Positions 62,264 to 64,000 of a stretch of DNA of 64,000 nt are shown piece by piece (the first letter of the stretch is position 1; each line of letters starts with the position of its first letter). Both the position numbers and the translations under genes were made by a program. The stretch lies in the NCBI RefSeq assembly GCF_026153455.1, contig NZ_CP110629.1, forward strand, positions 3,534,001-3,598,000. The letters run 5' to 3'. The stretch is from Marinimicrobium sp. C6131 (GTDB lineage Bacteria; Pseudomonadota; Gammaproteobacteria; Pseudomonadales; Cellvibrionaceae). The notes under the pieces were generated by a model. The model made no database searches. It was not told the origin of the DNA and saw only the letters and a list, made by a program, of their open reading frames with translations.

Positions 62264-63313
62264 TTACCGGTAGCCGGCGCGATCCATCAACTTGATGGCA
62301 TCACTCTGCAGGCGACCGGCGGATTCTACATTGACCGAGTCCGCTTTGAAATCACCCCAGGCGGCGACAAAGTCAGACGGCTCGACGCTGCTATTGGCGG
62401 GGTATTCCTGATTGGCCTCGGCAAACTGCTCCTGGGCTTCGGGGCTGGACAGCCATTCGAGCAGAGCCTGAGCCGCTTCGGGTTGCTTGGCGTGCTTGGT
62501 CAGGCCGGCGCCGGAGACGTTGATGTGTACACCGCGGTCGTTCTGATTGGGCCAGAAGATGGCCAGCTTCACATCCGGATTTTCTTTCTGGAGACGGCCG
62601 AAGTAATAGGTATTCACCAGAGTGACGTCACACTGCCCCGCCAATACCGCTTCCATCGCGGAGGTGTCGTTGGAGTGCGGGTCGGTGGCCAGGTTTTCCA
62701 CCCAGCCGGTGACGATTTCTTCCGTGGCCTCTTCGCCCAACGTATTGATCATGGTAGCGACCAGCGACTGGTTGTACACCTTCTTGGCGGTGCGCAGGCA
62801 CAGGCGGCCCTGCCATTTGTCGTCGGCCAGGGCTTCGTAGGTGCTCAGCTCGCTGGGGTCGACGCGTTCGGTGGAGTAAACGATGGTTCGGGCCCGTACC
62901 GACAGGCCAAACCAGTCGTTGTTGTCCGCCTGCAGGTGGTCCGGGATGTTGCGTTCCAGTACCTCGGACTCAATGGGCTGGAAAAGACCTTCCTGGGAGG
63001 CCTGCCACAGGTTGCCTGCATCCACCGTCAGCAGCAGGTCCGCCGGGGTATTGCTGCCTTCAGCCTTCAGTCGCTGAATCAGCGCGCCGGCGCTGTCGGT
63101 AATGAAACGGATCTTCACGCCGGTTTCTTCGGTATAGCGCTCGAAGATCGGTTGAATCAGGTGTTCGGCGCGGGCCGAATACACCGTGACGGTGGGTTTG
63201 GCCTCGGCCCGGTCGGTCTGGCCTTGCTCGCCGGAGTCGCTGCAGGCCGCCAACAGCAGACCGGTGGTTCCGGCCAGCAGGCCGCCAATAAGAGTGCGGG
63301 TCAGTTGTTTCAT
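62264..63313 (-). CDS. Fe(III) ABC transporter substrate-binding protein (FbpA/FutA-like)
   Basis: 349 residues. The signal peptide carries a lipobox-like segment (GTTGLLLAACSDSG), so it may be a lipoprotein. The periplasmic-binding fold shows TVTVYSARAEHLIQPIF, VKIRFITDSAGALIQRL, NTPADLLLTVDAGNLWQAS and DVTLVNTYYFGRLQKE, where the double Tyr normally binds ferric iron. It delivers Fe(III) to the fused permease encoded downstream. A Fur-box-like palindrome 66-84 bp upstream of its start predicts iron repression. Confidence 0.94.
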   Translation of the reverse strand: MKQLTRTLIGGLLAGTTGLLLAACSDSGEQGQTDRAEAKPTVTVYSARAEHLIQPIFERYTEETGVKIRFITDSAGALIQRLKAEGSNTPADLLLTVDAGNLWQASQEGLFQPIESEVLERNIPDHLQADNNDWFGLSVRARTIVYSTERVDPSELSTYEALADDKWQGRLCLRTAKKVYNQSLVATMINTLGEEATEEIVTGWVENLATDPHSNDTSAMEAVLAGQCDVTLVNTYYFGRLQKENPDVKLAIFWPNQNDRGVHINVSGAGLTKHAKQPEAAQALLEWLSSPEAQEQFAEANQEYPANSSVEPSDFVAAWGDFKADSVNVESAGRLQSDAIKLMDRAGYR

Positions 63314-63378
63314 AGAGAAGCCACCTAATATGCCGATGAATGCTGTCGTTCAAGCAGGAAGTGTAACGCTGCGTAAGA

Positions 63379-63397
63379 TGATAAGTATTCTTATTTA
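63379..63397 (-). promoter_or_regulatory. Fur-box-like operator for the Fe(III) ABC operon
   Basis: tgataagtattcttattta contains the palindrome ataag-tatt-cttat and resembles Fur operators of the form AATAAGAAT...CTTATC on the minus strand. It is in the promoter region of the iron-binding protein gene. Confidence 0.6.
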
Positions 63398-63535
63398 CAG
63401 AAGCAAACGCTTTCTTAACGTTTTTATACCGCGGTTGTGATGTTGAGACGTCTACACTTGGGCTGATTTCGCTTTGGGCTTACACTGAGTCCTTTCCATC
63501 ACAATTTCCGCCGTAGTGCGACAGGGGAGTGCCGG

Positions 63536-64000
63536 GTGAAACTGTTAAGACGTCTGTTCAAGGTTCTGGTAGCGCTGGTGTTGTTGATCGTTATCGCCGC
63601 GGTCGCACTGGTGTTTGTGTTCGATCCCAACATGTTCAAGCCACGCCTCGAAAGCCTGGCCCGGGAGCAGGGGGTTGAGCTGGAGATCAACGGTAACCTG
63701 GGCTGGCAGTTATGGCCGGCGTTAGGGGTTGAGGTCAACGACATCCGGATCGCCGCCGTCAGCGCGCCGGAAACAGGCATTGCCGAGTTGAACCAGGCGA
63801 GTCTCCGACTTGCCATCCGCCCGCTGCTGCGGGGCGAGGTGGCGGTGCACCACATCCTGGTGGATGGGGCCGCGTTGAACCTGGCCGTGGACGAGCAGGA
63901 CCGAGGCAATTGGGAGGCGCTGCTGCCGGAAGAGGGTGCCTCAGAAGAGCCTGCGCCGGAACCGGCGACCGCCAGTGAGGCCGAGTCCGGCGAGGCTCTG
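63536..64000 (+). CDS. AsmA-family protein, N-terminal part (runs off window)
   Basis: 155 codons from a GTG at 63536, preceded by AGGGGAG, with no stop before the window end. A membrane anchor at about 8-32 (VLVALVLLIVIAAVALVFVF) is followed by FDPNMFKPRLESLAREQG and LEINGNLGWQLWPALGVEVN, the N-terminal motifs of AsmA. Family members are inner-membrane-anchored, periplasm-spanning proteins linked to lipid transport and outer-membrane assembly. Residues near 135-155 become rich in Glu, Pro and Ala, a likely linker. Confidence 0.9.
   Translation, partial: MKLLRRLFKVLVALVLLIVIAAVALVFVFDPNMFKPRLESLAREQGVELEINGNLGWQLWPALGVEVNDIRIAAVSAPETGIAELNQASLRLAIRPLLRGEVAVHHILVDGAALNLAVDEQDRGNWEALLPEEGASEEPAPEPATASEAESGEAL

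Overview
The window looks like chromosomal DNA of a marine, polysaccharide-degrading gammaproteobacterium. A Cellvibrionales-type organism such as Marinimicrobium or its relatives is my inference from gene content, not a database result. The supporting content is several TonB-dependent receptors (TBDRs, including Caulobacter-type receptors), exported formylglycine-type sulfatases, lipoprotein glycosidases, iron uptake genes, gcvTH, tag, ydeP and acylphosphatase.

Layout. 1-10935 is a first saccharide locus: a cut sulfatase, an exported hydroxypyruvate-isomerase-like protein, a FecI/FecR sigma and anti-sigma pair, a second exported TIM-barrel isomerase, a GMC oxidoreductase with its Tat-exported gluconate-dehydrogenase-subunit-3 partner, an AT-rich sulfatase, and an octaheme cytochrome c with HEAT/TPR repeats. 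Two insertion sequences (IS3 family 10953-12221, IS5 family 12232-13530) sit 10 bp apart after it. 13893-17216 is a TBDR with an STN signalling domain on the minus strand. 18048-22702 holds a lipoprotein and a siderophore module (TBDR, small membrane protein, PepSY reductase-like protein) with a Fur-like site. 22954-32069 is mostly housekeeping: RND efflux pair, BLUF photoreceptor, DUF2058 protein, chemotaxis receptor and a YdeP-like molybdopterin oxidoreductase.

32136-48774 is a 16.6-kb saccharide island: MFS transporter, LacI regulator, sulfatase, TBDR, GH144-like glucanase, GH3 glucosidase, sulfatase, phosphoesterase and a second octaheme cytochrome. It is bracketed by a 122-bp direct repeat made of the ydeP 5' end and the ydeP-acyP intergenic region. 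The simplest reading is that the island was inserted between two formerly adjacent, divergent genes, ydeP and acyP. Palindromes of the form TGAnATCGATTTCAT beside lacI, upstream of the sulfatase and upstream of the TBDR are good candidates for the LacI operator.

48896-64000 is housekeeping and repair: acylphosphatase, DUF2256, Tag, Gfo/Idh/MocA oxidoreductase, parvulin, a membrane protein with a winged-helix regulator, Ogt and an Ada-AlkA fusion, an MFS carrier, another TBDR, gcvT/gcvH, an Fe(III) ABC uptake pair, and the start of an AsmA protein.

How the genes may work together (inference): TBDRs import sulfated oligosaccharides, sulfatases desulfate them, and GH144/GH3 enzymes cut them to glucose-type sugars. 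In the first locus a periplasmic GMC dehydrogenase would oxidise sugars to keto-sugars that the exported TIM-barrel proteins isomerise or cleave. The octaheme cytochromes, one in each locus, are candidate electron acceptors. I saw no tRNA, rRNA or CRISPR array.
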